Positions 31,801 through 42,541 of a DNA stretch of 64,000 nt are shown here, one piece after another. Numbering within the stretch: the stretch's first letter is position 1; each line of letters starts with the position of its first letter. The notes under the pieces are model-generated. The model saw only the letters and a program-made list of their open reading frames with translations. It made no database searches and was not told the DNA's origin. The DNA comes from Phoronis australis (lineage: Eukaryota; Phoronida; Phoronidae), in the NCBI GenBank assembly GCA_002633005.1, contig NMRA01000369.1, forward strand, positions 3,483 to 67,482. The letters run 5' to 3'. Position numbers and translations under genes: made by a program.

Positions 31801-34789
31801 CTGGATATCGTTACCACCTACATTGTACCTTTTTTAGCCACCCGGATAGATTTTGTTTTTAACTGCCCGCTTCAGCCGGAACAAGGTTGTTTCTATAGGA
31901 GTCTGAACATTTTACGGCGACGGTGGTTCGGGGAGCGAAAAGTTGCCGGGGGGTGTATAAAGAGAAGAATGAAAAGTTCACTAACTTGAACCACAATTTC
32001 GCATGTAGTGCCAGTTTAGCTGCAATAGCTGGCTACAGGCATAGAATACAGGGTTTACAGAACATCGACCTCAGGGAACATCGGAACAGGAAAACGTCAG
32101 TTCTGGGTTATATCGGTCCTGGGACATCGGGTCTTTTATAACCGCTGGGAATCTGAGTTCATTTTCAAATAAACCAGAGCCAAGCCGGTATACTCTTTCA
32201 TTTAGGACTGTCGCTGTTCTTTGAAGTGGTGCGCACGCGTGAGTTCACGCACTTGAATCGCTGGAGTAGTCTTATTCTTTACGTTGGCAACAACGTACGT
32301 GTGAAAGACAAGTCATATTTCGCGCACTTAACCCCAGAAACAAGTAAAGGGTTTGAGAATTTCTTGGCAACTGAAAGTAAAGACGCGACCGTCGTTTGGC
32401 GATTAATAAGGTTGTCATTTTCACTTTTGCTGTCTTAATACGATAAAAAGGAGAAGCACATCTCAGTCTAAGTCACGATTGTCTGCCGGGACCGCTTGCG
32501 CGCTAACGGTGCCGCAGTGCGATATCAGGGATATTGTGGATATTTGGTACATGTAATAAGGACATCTTATGTGAAAAATAAAATTTTTGTCCACCACAAA
32601 GTTTGGTAAGTTGATCGCTTAAGAATTAATAGAAACACCTTTGTTTTTGAAGTTTTATCACGTGTTAAGCAGTGGCCCGAAACTTTCTTCGGTGAATCCG
32701 GGAATTTGCAAAAGTGGCCGAAAGTGTTAGCCAATGAAACGCGACAAATATCGATTCTGCATATCCCAAGTTCACGCGACTTGCCTACAAGTCATCGGGA
32801 GGGCTGTTCTCGGTTAGTGTTCTTTTGAACTCGGATTTGGCAACAACCAAATAACGGTCGGATTAACAAGAGCTGCTTTGTATTTGCCAGGTATCTGCTG
32901 AGAAGTGTAAAAACTAAGCTCGCATTCGTTGGAAATTCCAGGTCGCATTTTGCGACTTGATACGAGCTGACAAAAATCTTAGCTCGCATTTCCAAATTTC
33001 AGGTCGCAAATGCGACCTGCAGCTCGTTATGTCGAGCCCTGGGTAGTTACTCCGCATAGTGGCTTGGAGGGGGTAGTTACTCCGCATAGTGGCTTGGAGG
33101 GAGTAGTTAGTCCGCATAGTGGCTTGGAATTTTGCATGTAGTTGTAAATCTTGGGTGTCTTTCATAAACAATAGGCCTTTTGAAATTGACTCGCAAGGTC
33201 AGTGAAAATAGTTTTGTGTGAACCCTGCTCTTAAGTCCCGTCCACACACAGACAAAGTTACCCTAGAAAAACTTGCACTAGTGCAACATAGCCCCACTTT
33301 AAGTGAAGCGTCCACACATCATATCTGGTAACTAGTGGAAGGCAGAAGTTGTTGCTGACAATGAACAGCTGATACGTATACAGCGCAAAAAAGAAGACCC
33401 GTCTGTATGTAATGCAGCTGATGCATGTAATTACTTCCACCTTGCCCCAAGTTTGCTGCCAAACAGGGATTAGACATGGTACAATTCACCCTAGAACGCA
33501 TTATCCTGCCCCAAAAATGTGGCATAAGTTGTCACAGGTAGATCAAGTTGCACTAGTTTAAATATCACCCAGACTGCCTCTAAACCTAGCGGCAACTTTA
33601 GTCACACAACTGTTGATATTGAAAGACATCTTTATAAGTATATAATAAGCATCTTGATATTGAAAGACATTTCCATCAGTATAATAAGCACCTTGATATT
33701 TAAAGTATTCTTGATATTGAAAAATATCATGTTTCTAGGTATATAATTAGCATCTTGGTAGTGAAAGATATGTTTATAAGTGTCAACTGGTTATTAAAGT
33801 GTTTGCATTTGGAGTATTATGAAACACAACGATTATGTTAAGTCCACATGCATTCCGTTTTTGATAATTAATGTGTTCACTCCTGTTTCAAGGTGGATCC
33901 CTTTGTTCCGTGTCGTTTTCCTAAAGTTACGAATTTGCATTGTTAATTTCACATCATAATTCTATGGATCAATTGGAGTTCTTTGATTGCTTCTTTGGGA
34001 AGATTCACCATTGCTAACTTGACCTATTCTGCATGGGGCTCCAAAGGGGTAAGATCAAGGGTAAACATCCTTAAATTGGGATTGCACAAGCCACATTTAT
34101 GATAAACAAACCCGCTGAGACCGACACAACATCTTACCACCCAGATGCCCTATTAAAAGGACAACCCAGTTGATTCATGCAGCGTGAGATAATGAACAGA
34201 CAGCAACTTTGGTTAGTCGGTGTGTGCATGTTGGTGATGCGGCAACTGTCGCTACAGTCGGACTATTTCCCTTTTTGAGTTACCTTAAAGCTTCCATGTT
34301 AGCGAGAAAGGGTCAGACAATTTGTAGCTTTGTCTGTGTGTGATATCTGTAGGTTGTCTGATAATAAGGTTCTCTGGTGAGAGCTTGGACTTGGTGAGAT
34401 GCACGTTTGATCCCATTACAAGTTTTGTGAACTTGTGCATTTATGAGGCACGGAAAAGTTCAAGTTTATGTCTTTCAGGTTGGCTAAATGACCTTGTCAG
34501 TTTTCTTGAACTTGCATTGTTCACGTATTCTGCATGTTTCCAGAAAATGCCGGATCTCCAGTGTAGAGCAGAACGTCTTCAAGCCTCGGCTGAACTCTCA
34601 GACGCCATGTCAATGACCAACACCGACCGGGTGATTTTTAATCCTGATGTGTCCGAATCAAAAATGGCCGAGTCTTTAACACCTCTGGTCAAACGGTTAC
34701 GAACTGTGACTAAGCACACCTGTGAAAAGCCGACAACCAGAAGACGGAGTTTGCGCAAAAAAGTTTCACGCAATCAATTTGCAACATAA
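25708..34789 (+). CDS. NSL1: Kinetochore-associated protein NSL1 homolog (MIS12 complex), complete, five exons
   Basis: Subunit of the MIS12 complex, which links centromeric chromatin to the NDC80 microtubule-binding complex at kinetochores. Exons 25708-25878, 28504-28591, 29537-29697, 30625-30747 and 34544-34789 join in frame (phases 0, 1, 0, 0) into about 262 residues, close to the vertebrate length. Family landmarks in order: SRRSINKIKDLIE near residues 19-31; the IFTGVLQNHINIDGENW block; KTTRKRKTHPRLC in exon 3; and MPDLQCRAERLQASAELSDAM opening exon 5, followed by a basic RRRSLRKK tail. The protein is mostly predicted helix and coiled coil. The exon 3 donor lies in a perfect tandem duplication, and introns 1 and 4 are filled with transposons, yet no exon is broken. 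The assignment is by recognised motif order; a profile search would settle it. Confidence 0.85.
25930..27930. mobile_element. Cluster of nested fold-back elements in NSL1 intron 1
   Basis: Several inverted-repeat pairs are stacked. An outer pair is near 25945-26010 (GTCTCTAGCTGGCAGCAC...CAGCTTCTGATC) and 27360-27420 (GATCAGAAGCTGAGGATGCCTGTGGCTAGC). Two palindromic 400-bp cores lie at 26136-26575 and 26874-27285, each with GAGGAATTGTTCTTTCT arms. A third pair runs 27655-27770 against 27800-27915 (GGCATATG and AATCAGTGTGA arms). No transposase was seen; the elements look like large MITEs that inserted into one another. Confidence 0.65.
26164..27285. repeat. Two copies of a ~400-bp palindromic element, single N at the second copy
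   Basis: 26164-26577 and 26874-27285 run in the same direction and differ only by scattered substitutions and small indels. A lone N at 26873 lies at the start of the second copy, so part of this arrangement may be an assembly join. Confidence 0.75.
28504..28591 (+). CDS. NSL1: NSL1 exon 2
   Basis: Acceptor TTTCACAG, donor GTATGG, phase 0 to 1. It encodes IFTGVLQNHINIDGENW, the best-conserved NSL1 block, then NSDNELNATS. Confidence 0.85.
28800..29310. repeat. Dispersed repeat in NSL1 intron 2
   Basis: Counterpart of 10510-11010: GTAGGACCTCA, TTTACAAAGCTATA, GATTGGGTTACTTGATCATG and CTTTTGGAGAACAGTGCATAAAG occur in the same order. A third looser copy lies near 39060-39540. Confidence 0.5.
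29537..29697 (+). CDS. NSL1: NSL1 exon 3
   Basis: Acceptor ATCTTTCAG, donor GTAAGA, phase 1 to 0. It encodes EYEPVDVERKKYVNEVLLG, KTTRKRKTHPRLC and DADFDYL. The last 26 bases and the donor are duplicated 97 bp downstream. Confidence 0.86.
29672..29865. repeat. Perfect 97-bp tandem duplication across the NSL1 exon 3 donor
   Basis: 29672-29768 and 29769-29865 are identical as read. Each contains GACTATTTGGTAAGATG, the end of exon 3 with its 5' splice site. Reading past the first donor meets TGA at once, so only the first donor keeps the frame. Confidence 0.92.
30625..30747 (+). CDS. NSL1: NSL1 exon 4
   Basis: Acceptor TGCCTATAG, donor GTAAGA, phase 0 on both sides, 41 codons (RNVGVKPVESEG to LSKTLKQLMS). 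Confidence 0.82.
30808..33128. repeat. 30-bp minisatellite in NSL1 intron 4, split by a transposon
   Basis: Units of exactly 30 bp (GGTAGTTACTCCGCATAGTG + GCTTGGAGGG) occupy 30808-30851 and resume at 33042-33128. The 2190-bp element between them interrupts one unit. Confidence 0.85.
30852..33041. mobile_element. 2.19-kb non-autonomous DNA transposon, CAGGGCTCGAC ends, 5-bp TSD
   Basis: Ends read CAGGGCTCGACG (left) and CAGGGCTCGACATAACGAG (right, inverted). It is flanked by GGTAG at 30847-30851 and 33042-33046. Subterminal arrays of (A)GGTCGCATTTT and AGCTCGCATT words occur within about 110 bp of both ends, in the manner of transposase-binding sites. Interior ORFs (for example 31212-31424) have no transposase features. 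The ends resemble hAT elements. Confidence 0.8.
34544..34789 (+). CDS. NSL1: NSL1 exon 5 (terminal)
   Basis: Acceptor GTTTCCAG. Begins KMPDLQCRAERLQASAEL and ends with a basic tail and TAA at 34787-34789. Confidence 0.85.
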   Translation, partial: KMPDLQCRAERLQASAELSDAMSMTNTDRVIFNPDVSESKMAESLTPLVKRLRTVTKHTCEKPTTRRRSLRKKVSRNQFAT

Positions 34790-37430
34790 TGGGAAAATCA
34801 TGACTAAGAATTTTGTTTAAAAATATGGGCTGGCATTGTGATGAATTAGTGTGGTTCCATTTTCTTTGACATCTGATTTTATCTTTATTCATTAAGTGAC
34901 AGTCAAGCGGTTATAATGCTTTGCCTGCTTTTAAAAAATGTTTTTAATTCAACCTTAACTGCCTTTAGAAATGTGAATGGAGACTTTGAAGGAGACCTCT
35001 ATAACATTTATTTTGTTCTCTTATCAGAACCTTTGACTTGTTGATTTTTATTTGTCCAGTTATGTCAATTGGTCTTTAAGAGAGCATAAATAGCTTAGGA
35101 TACATGAAGTAACAATGTGTCTTACAGTTTTTTTTTCCTTCACTGATATGTCGCGTACAGAAGATCTCTTGGGAAACAACGAAACCATGTTCTTGCGTTG
35201 GCAAACAGGGAGTGCTGGTAAGTGGTGGCCACTAAGAGTATAGTCAAATTTGTGTGGTCTAGGGGTGAAGGGTTATGTTGAATTTCTGCTTCCCAATTGT
35301 TAAATCCTATTTAGGGCTCTTCTGTGTACTCCTCCATCCCAAAGTTCATCTAATATTCTCCTTCAAGATTATTTTAATATCTTAAGATGGCAGTAAACCT
35401 GCCTGCCACCACATCAAACAATTTTTTGATTTAGATTATTTGTTAGAAATGGGTCTCAAATTGTTTCTTGAACAAATGAAGTAATTTCAGGACTTTAAAA
35501 GAAGTAGCAGTTTGTTATTCCTTGAGACCAGGCTTTTCAGGTTGGTCCAAGCATGGTCTTCAGGAATAACAGAACTGTCAGTTTTATGCAAACCCAGAAG
35601 TTGTTTCTGGTCAGTGTAAAGAACAGTTTTAAAGTTGTCGAAATCATGAGCTCTTTTCTTGGGTTCAGAAAATGGATTATAAATTGAGTAGTGTTTTTAA
35701 ATTCCTAAGTATGCGTGACACTGACTGTCCAGCTCAGGAAAATTGTTCAAGTGTCTCAGATTTTGAGAACCAGTTTAATGCCCGTTATTCTGTTGTGAAC
35801 ACTGGTTCTCCAAATGCGGTACTGTGTGAATGACTATTATCCAATAATGTTATAATATAGTTGTATACTTTATTTGTGGAATAGGTCGAATGATTTATGA
35901 AAAACCAAAGCTATTCTTTTCCTTTGTTTTATGTACTTGGTGGGCAAAGTTGTCACCTGTGACCTCTGGCTCTTTATACCAGTAGGGAATGCACTAATGG
36001 CGTTTACTGTCTGATCACAGGATTGCCCCAATGTTTTAGTAAAATATTGTGGAGATTGGACTGGCAATGATATTAATTATGACTTGGTGTGATATAGGGC
36101 AGAATAATCCTGATACCATTTAAACCTTGGATGTATATAAGTCAAATTAATGGAATGATAAAATTACGTCATCCTTTAGTGTATTTTTGTTTCCCCACGA
36201 GCCTCATTTCTTTGAGTTAGGTTGTGCAGGCCAAAACAATGGCACACAATCAGACTTACGCTTCTCCATTCTATTACAACACAGGATCAACTGTGACCTT
36301 TATGTGTTGGCCATGTTAAAACATATTTTTGTAATGGGTTCGAAAACAAAAACTGTGGCAAGACGATGGTGCTGTGTGACTGTAAGCTGTTCTCTTCAAG
36401 GTTATGAAAGGGGATGTAGATTGCGCTTACCAGTTTCTGAAAAAATGAGCCTGGATCATGGCGAGAAATTTCGTGTCATTTGGTCCGGTTGTTTTTGGCG
36501 CGTGTATTATTGGTAGGTGAAACGTGTTTTGTTTTTCCTCTTAATGGTCGAGTGAGCTCATTTTCTAGTTCTTGCAGTTTATACACTTAAAAATACGTCT
36601 TCTTCGAAATTTGTCACGTGCATTCGGTACAATCTCTAACAGAAGGGAAATAAACGAGTAAAGGCGGCAATAATTCTGGCGTAAGATAATGATTTCAAAA
36701 AAGTAGGCCAACGTTAATTTCTGTTTATTCGTAGACGTCCATGTACTCGTGAAGTCGGTAACTTGGAGCTACGAGTCTGGTCAGCCGGCTGATTCGCAGA
36801 TATCAATTGACAAATAGTCCGACCTTTGTTGAACACTTATCGCATAATATGCTATTTAGGCCGTGCTATTGATTTCATCATCGTATCATCTTTCTTAACA
36901 TAAAAGCCGCAGTCTCACAAAAGCAGAGAATCATTTGATTCCATAATTAGGGTCCAATCCGTTAGTAGTCCCCTAAGAAAAAGGGATATAAAGAAGAAAA
37001 GCAGGAAAACTTATAAAAGTCCGTTATCGTTATGGGGATTTATTGTACTACGATCAAAGTTTTGTGCAATGGGCCCAATCATGAGGCCTGCGCACGTCTG
37101 GTGCACCGCAAATAACATCAGACCACTTGGTGCACTGTTTTTTTTAAGTTCATAATTCGCTTCGATATATAACATTTCGGTTTAACTGGAATTTTTTCTC
37201 GTTTTTTTGCCAAACTCGGGAACTTTAGAGATTAAAAAATATGTATATAAGTTTTGTGGCTTTGCAATTTTTATAGTTGTAACACTCAAAGGTAAATATT
37301 CGTGATTATTTTGCATTTTTATTTGAAAAGTTTTAGACAACGGTAATAAATTCGGCTTTAAAGTGGCTATAAACCGACTTTCCGTCACCTAAACTTAAAC
37401 CCGGTATGAAATACATGTGGGTCTTAAACT
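34790..37430. other. 3' flank of NSL1 and intergenic DNA, no gene confirmed
   Basis: Contains a piece of the TTTTGAGAACCAGTTTAATGCCCG repeat near 35760. A plus-strand ORF at 36337-36516 has a weak zinc-finger look but no supporting structure. Confidence 0.35.
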
Positions 37431-37439
37431 GTTGGAGCG

Positions 37440-38835
37440 TGATTCTTGGACACCTATTAGTGAGATGACGCTATCCTCTCGTTTTCAGATGGATTCGAAA
37501 TAGTTTGCGCCACCTAGTGGCCATTTTTAATGTTTTCGAGTCTGTTTTTGTGCGTCCACCCCTCTATCAACTAAACCGCTCAAAGGATGATTGTGAAAAT
37601 TGGCATGTATATGCGTACTATGTAAAGGACGGTTGACGATGATTTTCCGACGATTTCGCCTGTGGCGCCTCCTAGTGGCAGTTTTTTTTGCGCCTATGGT
37701 TGTATCTCCTAAACCGTTCGCAAGATCTTTACGAAATTGTGTAAGTATATTTATATGATGTTAACAACGGAAGATGACGACTTTTGAGCGGATCCGACTA
37801 CCAGTTTGCCCCCTAGTGGCAATTTTATTTTTTTACGTTTACCTTTATATCTTCAAAAGTCAACGGAATATTCATGAAATTTAATATGTACATGTAGGCA
37901 CCTGTTGGTGAGATGACGCTATCCACCCGTTTTCGGATGGATTCAACATAGTTTGCGCCACCTAGTGGCCATTTTTACTGTTTTTGAGTCTGTATTTTTG
38001 CGTCCACCCCTCTATCAACCAAACCGCTCAAAGGATGATTGTGAAAATTGGCATGTATGTGCTTACTATAAAGAGGACAGCTGACAATGATTTTCAGACG
38101 ATTTGGAGTACTGTGGCACCTCCTAGTGGCAGTTTTTTTTGCGCCTATGGCTGTATCTCAAACCGTTCGCAGGATCTTTACGAAATTTAATAACTGTATT
38201 TATATGATGTTAACAACAGATGATGACGACTTTTGGAAGGATCCGCCTACCAGTGTGCCCCGTAGTGGCAACTTTATTTTTTTACGTTTACCTCTGTATC
38301 TTCACAAATCCTTAACGGATTTTCATGAAATTTGGTATGTAGGCACCTATTAGTGCGATGACGCTATCCTCCCGTTTTCGGATGGATTCGACTTAGTTTG
38401 CGACACCCAGTGGCCATTTTTACTGTTTTTGAGTCTTGTTTTTTGGCGTCCACCCCTCTATCAACCAAACCGCTCTAATTATGATTGTGAAAATTGGCAT
38501 ATATGTTCTTACTATGAAGAGGACGGTTGACGCTGAATTTCCCATGACTTTGATTACTGTGGCGCCTCCTAGTGGCAGTTTGTTTTGCGGCCATGGCTGT
38601 ATCTCCCAAACCGTTTGCAGGATCGTTACTAAATTTAGCAAGTGTATTTATGTGATGTTGACAACGGACGATGACGACTTTAGGATGATTCTGACTACCG
38701 GTATGCCTCTAGTGGCAATTTTAGTATTTTCTATTTAAGAAGCAATGACATGTTCCCCTTCGGATGGATTGTATGTTTTTGCGCCATCTAGTGGCCATTT
38801 TTATGACAGAAATAAACAACCCTAAAAGCATGCCA
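37440..38835. repeat. Trimeric higher-order tandem repeat with CTAGTGGC boxes
   Basis: CTAGTGGC-like boxes at about 37513, 37672, 37813, 37962, 38123, 38262, 38407, 38569, 38709 and 38789. They are spaced near 160, 140 and 148 bp in rotation, so the full unit is about 447 bp made of three related ~150-bp monomers. Monomer types are marked CACCTAGTGGCC, CTCCTAGTGGCAG and CCCCTAGTGGCAAT. The last step is shortened to 80 bp. Diverged copies occur at 6.2, 11.5, 55.3 and 63.8 kb. Confidence 0.88.
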
Positions 38836-40430
38836 TTTGCGATGCATTCGTGGGCGCATTTCAACGCCCAGCGTTGGTCTTGTTTGTGATTGTTGTCGGA
38901 TGGGAGGTTTGACAAAAGGTCTCATGGAACAATAAAATCTGTCGTATTCGTGACATGATTTCGTCATATACATTGTCCCGCTTATACATGGCACTGCCGT
39001 GTTGCTGCTCGTGTCACAGGTCTATTCAGGCCCGGATAATTGTACTGCTTTGCTGATCAGTAGTGCGTAAACCCAGTTATAGTGAACCAATTTTTATGAT
39101 TCGAAAACCGATTTGGGTTACTTGTTATATTCTGTTCTACATATTTGTGGAATCATTAATCCGTGAAAATGTGTAGTTAAAACCAGTTTTACATTTTGAT
39201 AGACAGAGTTGTTTAATAAGCTTGGTTACCCTGCTCGAAACGCTCGATTGTGAGGTAGGTGCAAAGGCTGTTTTTTTCTATGTTACTCATCGAAATGGAT
39301 AACGAAAGCTGCACCACTACATAGATACGATTCTAAAATTAAGAAAATACCCAGAGAAATGTTTTTCTGTTTTTTAAAGCATTTTGTAAATTTTACAAAA
39401 AAAAAATCAATAATAACCTCAAATGCTTTCCAAAATAAGGATTTTTATAAAGATTTTCTACAGTATGGTTTTAAGTTAATAATGGTTAAATATACGCATA
39501 AAACATCATTCTTTCGTTTTTGTTGACGTTTCAAGTTTTTGAAGCTTGACAAAACGCACCATCTTGTCAATAATCCACTTGCCACCAAATAATACAAGTT
39601 ATACAAAACTTATACAAAAACCCTGTCACCGACGACAATTAAGTTCATATATTTTGGATTACAAATTGGGTAATTCCATGCGTTAAGAAAAAATAAGCTC
39701 GAGAAAATCGCTACTACAGCGAATTCACGAACTGATTAAAACTCATTTGAGTCGTACAGACGTGTCTTTTCTCTTCCTATACAATTTCATGGAAAATGCC
39801 TGATTAAAATCACCCGATCTCCGAGGATGTATTGTATCAGTGGCGGATCTGGGATACCATAAGGGGGAGGGACCAACTTGTATCCTCGAAGAATTGGCCA
39901 AAGCGCGATTGTATGCACAGGCGCCCCGACAGTTGCGGGGGCCGGTGATGTGAGCTGCTGTTCTCAAAATCTATCGGAGGACTAAAACAAAAACGACAAC
40001 ACGATTCCGCCGCGTTCCGGTCCTCCTGAGTCCCCCCTCCTCTTCCGCTGCCGTTCCTAGTTAGTGAAATGCATATTTCCTTACGCTTCACGCTGTTGCT
40101 GTTTAATTTTGCTTGCACCAGCCAGGGGGGAGGGAGGGCGGGCCCCCTGCCCCCCCTAAATCCACCAAGCAATGGTGTCCAAAACATATGGCCGATCCGT
40201 TGGCGTACCTTACACGATGGCTTATTGTTGGTTACCACAAACGCGAGATTGGCCCATTAGCAAAATTACCACAACAGGGCATTTGTGGTTACAAGTGATT
40301 TCGTATCTTCAGGCGTGCGCACAAAAAAATTTGACGGAAGATCGAGAGAAGGAAATTGCGTATATGGAAAGTTCACTCTGCTAAAACCTCGTCTACCAAC
40401 CAAACAGTACTTGTGCGTATTTATTAAAAT
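38836..40430. other. Intergenic repeat-rich DNA
   Basis: Holds a loose copy of the 10.5/28.8 kb repeat (about 39060-39540). From 39838 it holds a MITE-like stretch that opens CAGTGGCGGATCTGGGATA and may close near CCCTAAATCCACC at 40165. No gene seen. Confidence 0.45.
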
Positions 40431-40439
40431 CTAGCCCGC

Positions 40440-41233
40440 AGATTGGAATTCCCATTTCACGACGGAAGAAATCGAGAAAGCAATTCATGAGCTTCCTATT
40501 GCAAAAACGCGGGGGGGGGGAGCTGACTGTCTCAGTTTTTAAATATTTAAATGAACCACATCATTTATTGCCCCTGTTTTAGAGGTGCTATTTAACAAAA
40601 TTTTGCAATCAGAAACCTACCCACAGTTCTTTATAATCAAGGAAGACTGTTAATGACGAAAAAAAATTGTAGAGAATATTTCTCTTTTGCCTATCATCGG
40701 AAAACATTATAAAGTTACTGAACAATCGGTTATCATGTTGGGCTGAGCAGAACGGTGTATATCATGGAGCTCAGGCAGATTTTGTGTGGCGTTATTGCGC
40801 GTAGGATCAAATTTTTACTTTGTACGGAATATGCGAAAATATATCAGCAAGGCGGTGGTCGCTTCTATTGCGCCTTTGTGGATTTTTCCAAGGCTTTTGA
40901 TAAAATTTCTCATGTACTAGTGTGGAAAAGATTACAGAAGATCGGAATCCATGGAAATGCCTTAAAAATTATACAGTCAATGTACACTAAGTTGCGCACT
41001 TGTATCAAATGCCCCTAAGGTCTTACCGGTTTTGTACTGTTGGCACCAGACAGGGTTGTGTGGTCAGTCCCTTTTTATTTACAATGTATCTTAACGAGTT
41101 TTTAGAGTGTATAAAAGATTGTAATAACAGTGATATATTTGTAACTGAGAATGTCTCGGAAATTTCTACTCTGATCTGTGCAGATGATATATTATTGTGT
41201 GCTGAATCAGCTGAGGTTGTTAAATCACCGTAA
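40440..41233 (+). pseudogene. Decayed LINE fragment, reverse transcriptase domain (copy 1)
   Basis: Conceptual reading in shifting frames gives TTEEIEKAIHELP; then GRFYCAFVDFSKAFDKISHVLVW; then GTRQGCVVSPFLFTMYLNEF; then LICADDILLCAES. These are successive motifs of a non-LTR retrotransposon reverse transcriptase, with ADD for the catalytic aspartate pair. Several stops and frameshifts break it. It is truncated at both ends and lies in the same direction as copy 2. Confidence 0.78.
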
Positions 41234-41990
41234 TATAGTTTATGATTGTTTTTAGAAATGGTGGCCCGCTGAGAACATAGTACGATGATTTAACGGGTGA
41301 AGCTACCGGCTTTGATTTTACCAAACGTCAGGAAGATAATGGCGATAATTGGCAATTCGTGATGATATCACAAAAACATTATATGCAGAGATTTGTGTAA
41401 GATACCGGTGGACTAGAGTGTTTGCATGGTTAGCAGAAAGTCCCGGTTCGAACTTCGGTCACCGGGACAGAGATCGTTTCCAGCTTAAATATAAGTCAGA
41501 GGTGTGGCCAACATATGACGTGTATGAAGACTAATAAGTCTTACTTACTGCAATTCGCCATATGCTTGAAAACGAGGTGTTGCCTCCGAACTAAAGATAG
41601 TTCTGCTTGTTTGGAACACGGGCACTTTGTGTTATTGAAAATTGATGCTAAAACGAGACACTGTGTCCTTCACAGCTAGGCACAGGAATCTCTTTTTGTA
41701 AAGCCATCAAAGAAGTGAAAACGATATCAACTCTCTGATTTATGACAACAGAATTATGTACCTTTATATCCTACTGTTGCCTCATTTTTATTAATGTTAT
41801 CACTGTTTATATAGGCTAGGCGCAGGAGATAAATCGTCGAAGGTCGAATTTGTCGCCCTCTAAGCCTATTTGTTCAAGCTAGATAACAAACGGTGAATGT
41901 GTAAGACGCAGCAAAACAACTGGGCTCGAGGTGAACAGATTGAAAATGTTTATAAATGGAACGAGCGGTTGAGCTAAAGATAGGCAGAAA

Positions 41991-42541
41991 TACGGTGGCC
42001 CGAAAGTATCATCGCTACTTTTGTTTAAATATTTTTTCATTTTTCATTTTCCACCCGGGTGGAAATTATTTCAACCTAGGTGGAAATTATTTTCACCCGG
42101 GTGGAAATTATTTCAATCTAGGTGGAAATTATTTTCACCCGGGTGGAAATTATTTCAACCTAGGTGGAAAGTATTTTCACCCAAGTGGAAACTATTTCAC
42201 CCTAGGTGGAAATTATTTTCACCCGGGTGGAAAATATTTCAATCTAGGTTGAAATTATTTTCACCCAAGTGGAAATTATTTCCACCCGGATGAAAATAAT
42301 TTCCACCTAGGTTGAAATAATTTCCACCCGGGTGAAAATAATTTCCACCTAGGTTGAAATAATTTCCACCTAGGTTGAAATAGTTTCCACCCGGGTGAAA
42401 ATAGTTTCCACCCAGGTGAAAATAGTTTCCAACCAGGTGAAAATAGTTTCCACCTAGGTTGAATTATTTCCACCTAGGTGGAAAATGAAAAATGAAAAAA
42501 TATTTAAACAAAAGTAGCGATGATACTTTCGGGCCACCGTA
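41991..42541. mobile_element. 551-bp palindromic MITE with TA target duplication and internal tandem repeats
   Basis: The terminal inverted repeats are perfect for more than 60 bp (TACGGTGGCCCGAAAGTATC inwards) and flanked by TA. The middle consists of inverted arrays of 21/22-bp units, GGTGGAAATTATTTCAACCTA alternating with GGTGGAAATTATTTTCACCCG. These create alternating CCTAGG and CCCGGG sites, and the units flip orientation near 42290. It interrupts the second LINE copy. Tc1/mariner-like by its TA duplication only. Confidence 0.85.

Noticed and set aside
36337-36516. ORF with RRWCCVTVSC...RLRLPVSE...KFRVIW resembling a THAP zinc finger
   Set aside because: Cysteine spacing and the later Cys/His pair do not fit, no continuing exon was found, and the similarity is only in a few residues.
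42021-42473. Long repetitive ORFs on both strands in the palindrome (GGNYF / WKLF repeats)
   Set aside because: They arise from the 21/22-bp unit length of the inverted arrays; coding on both strands at once is an artefact of the repeat.
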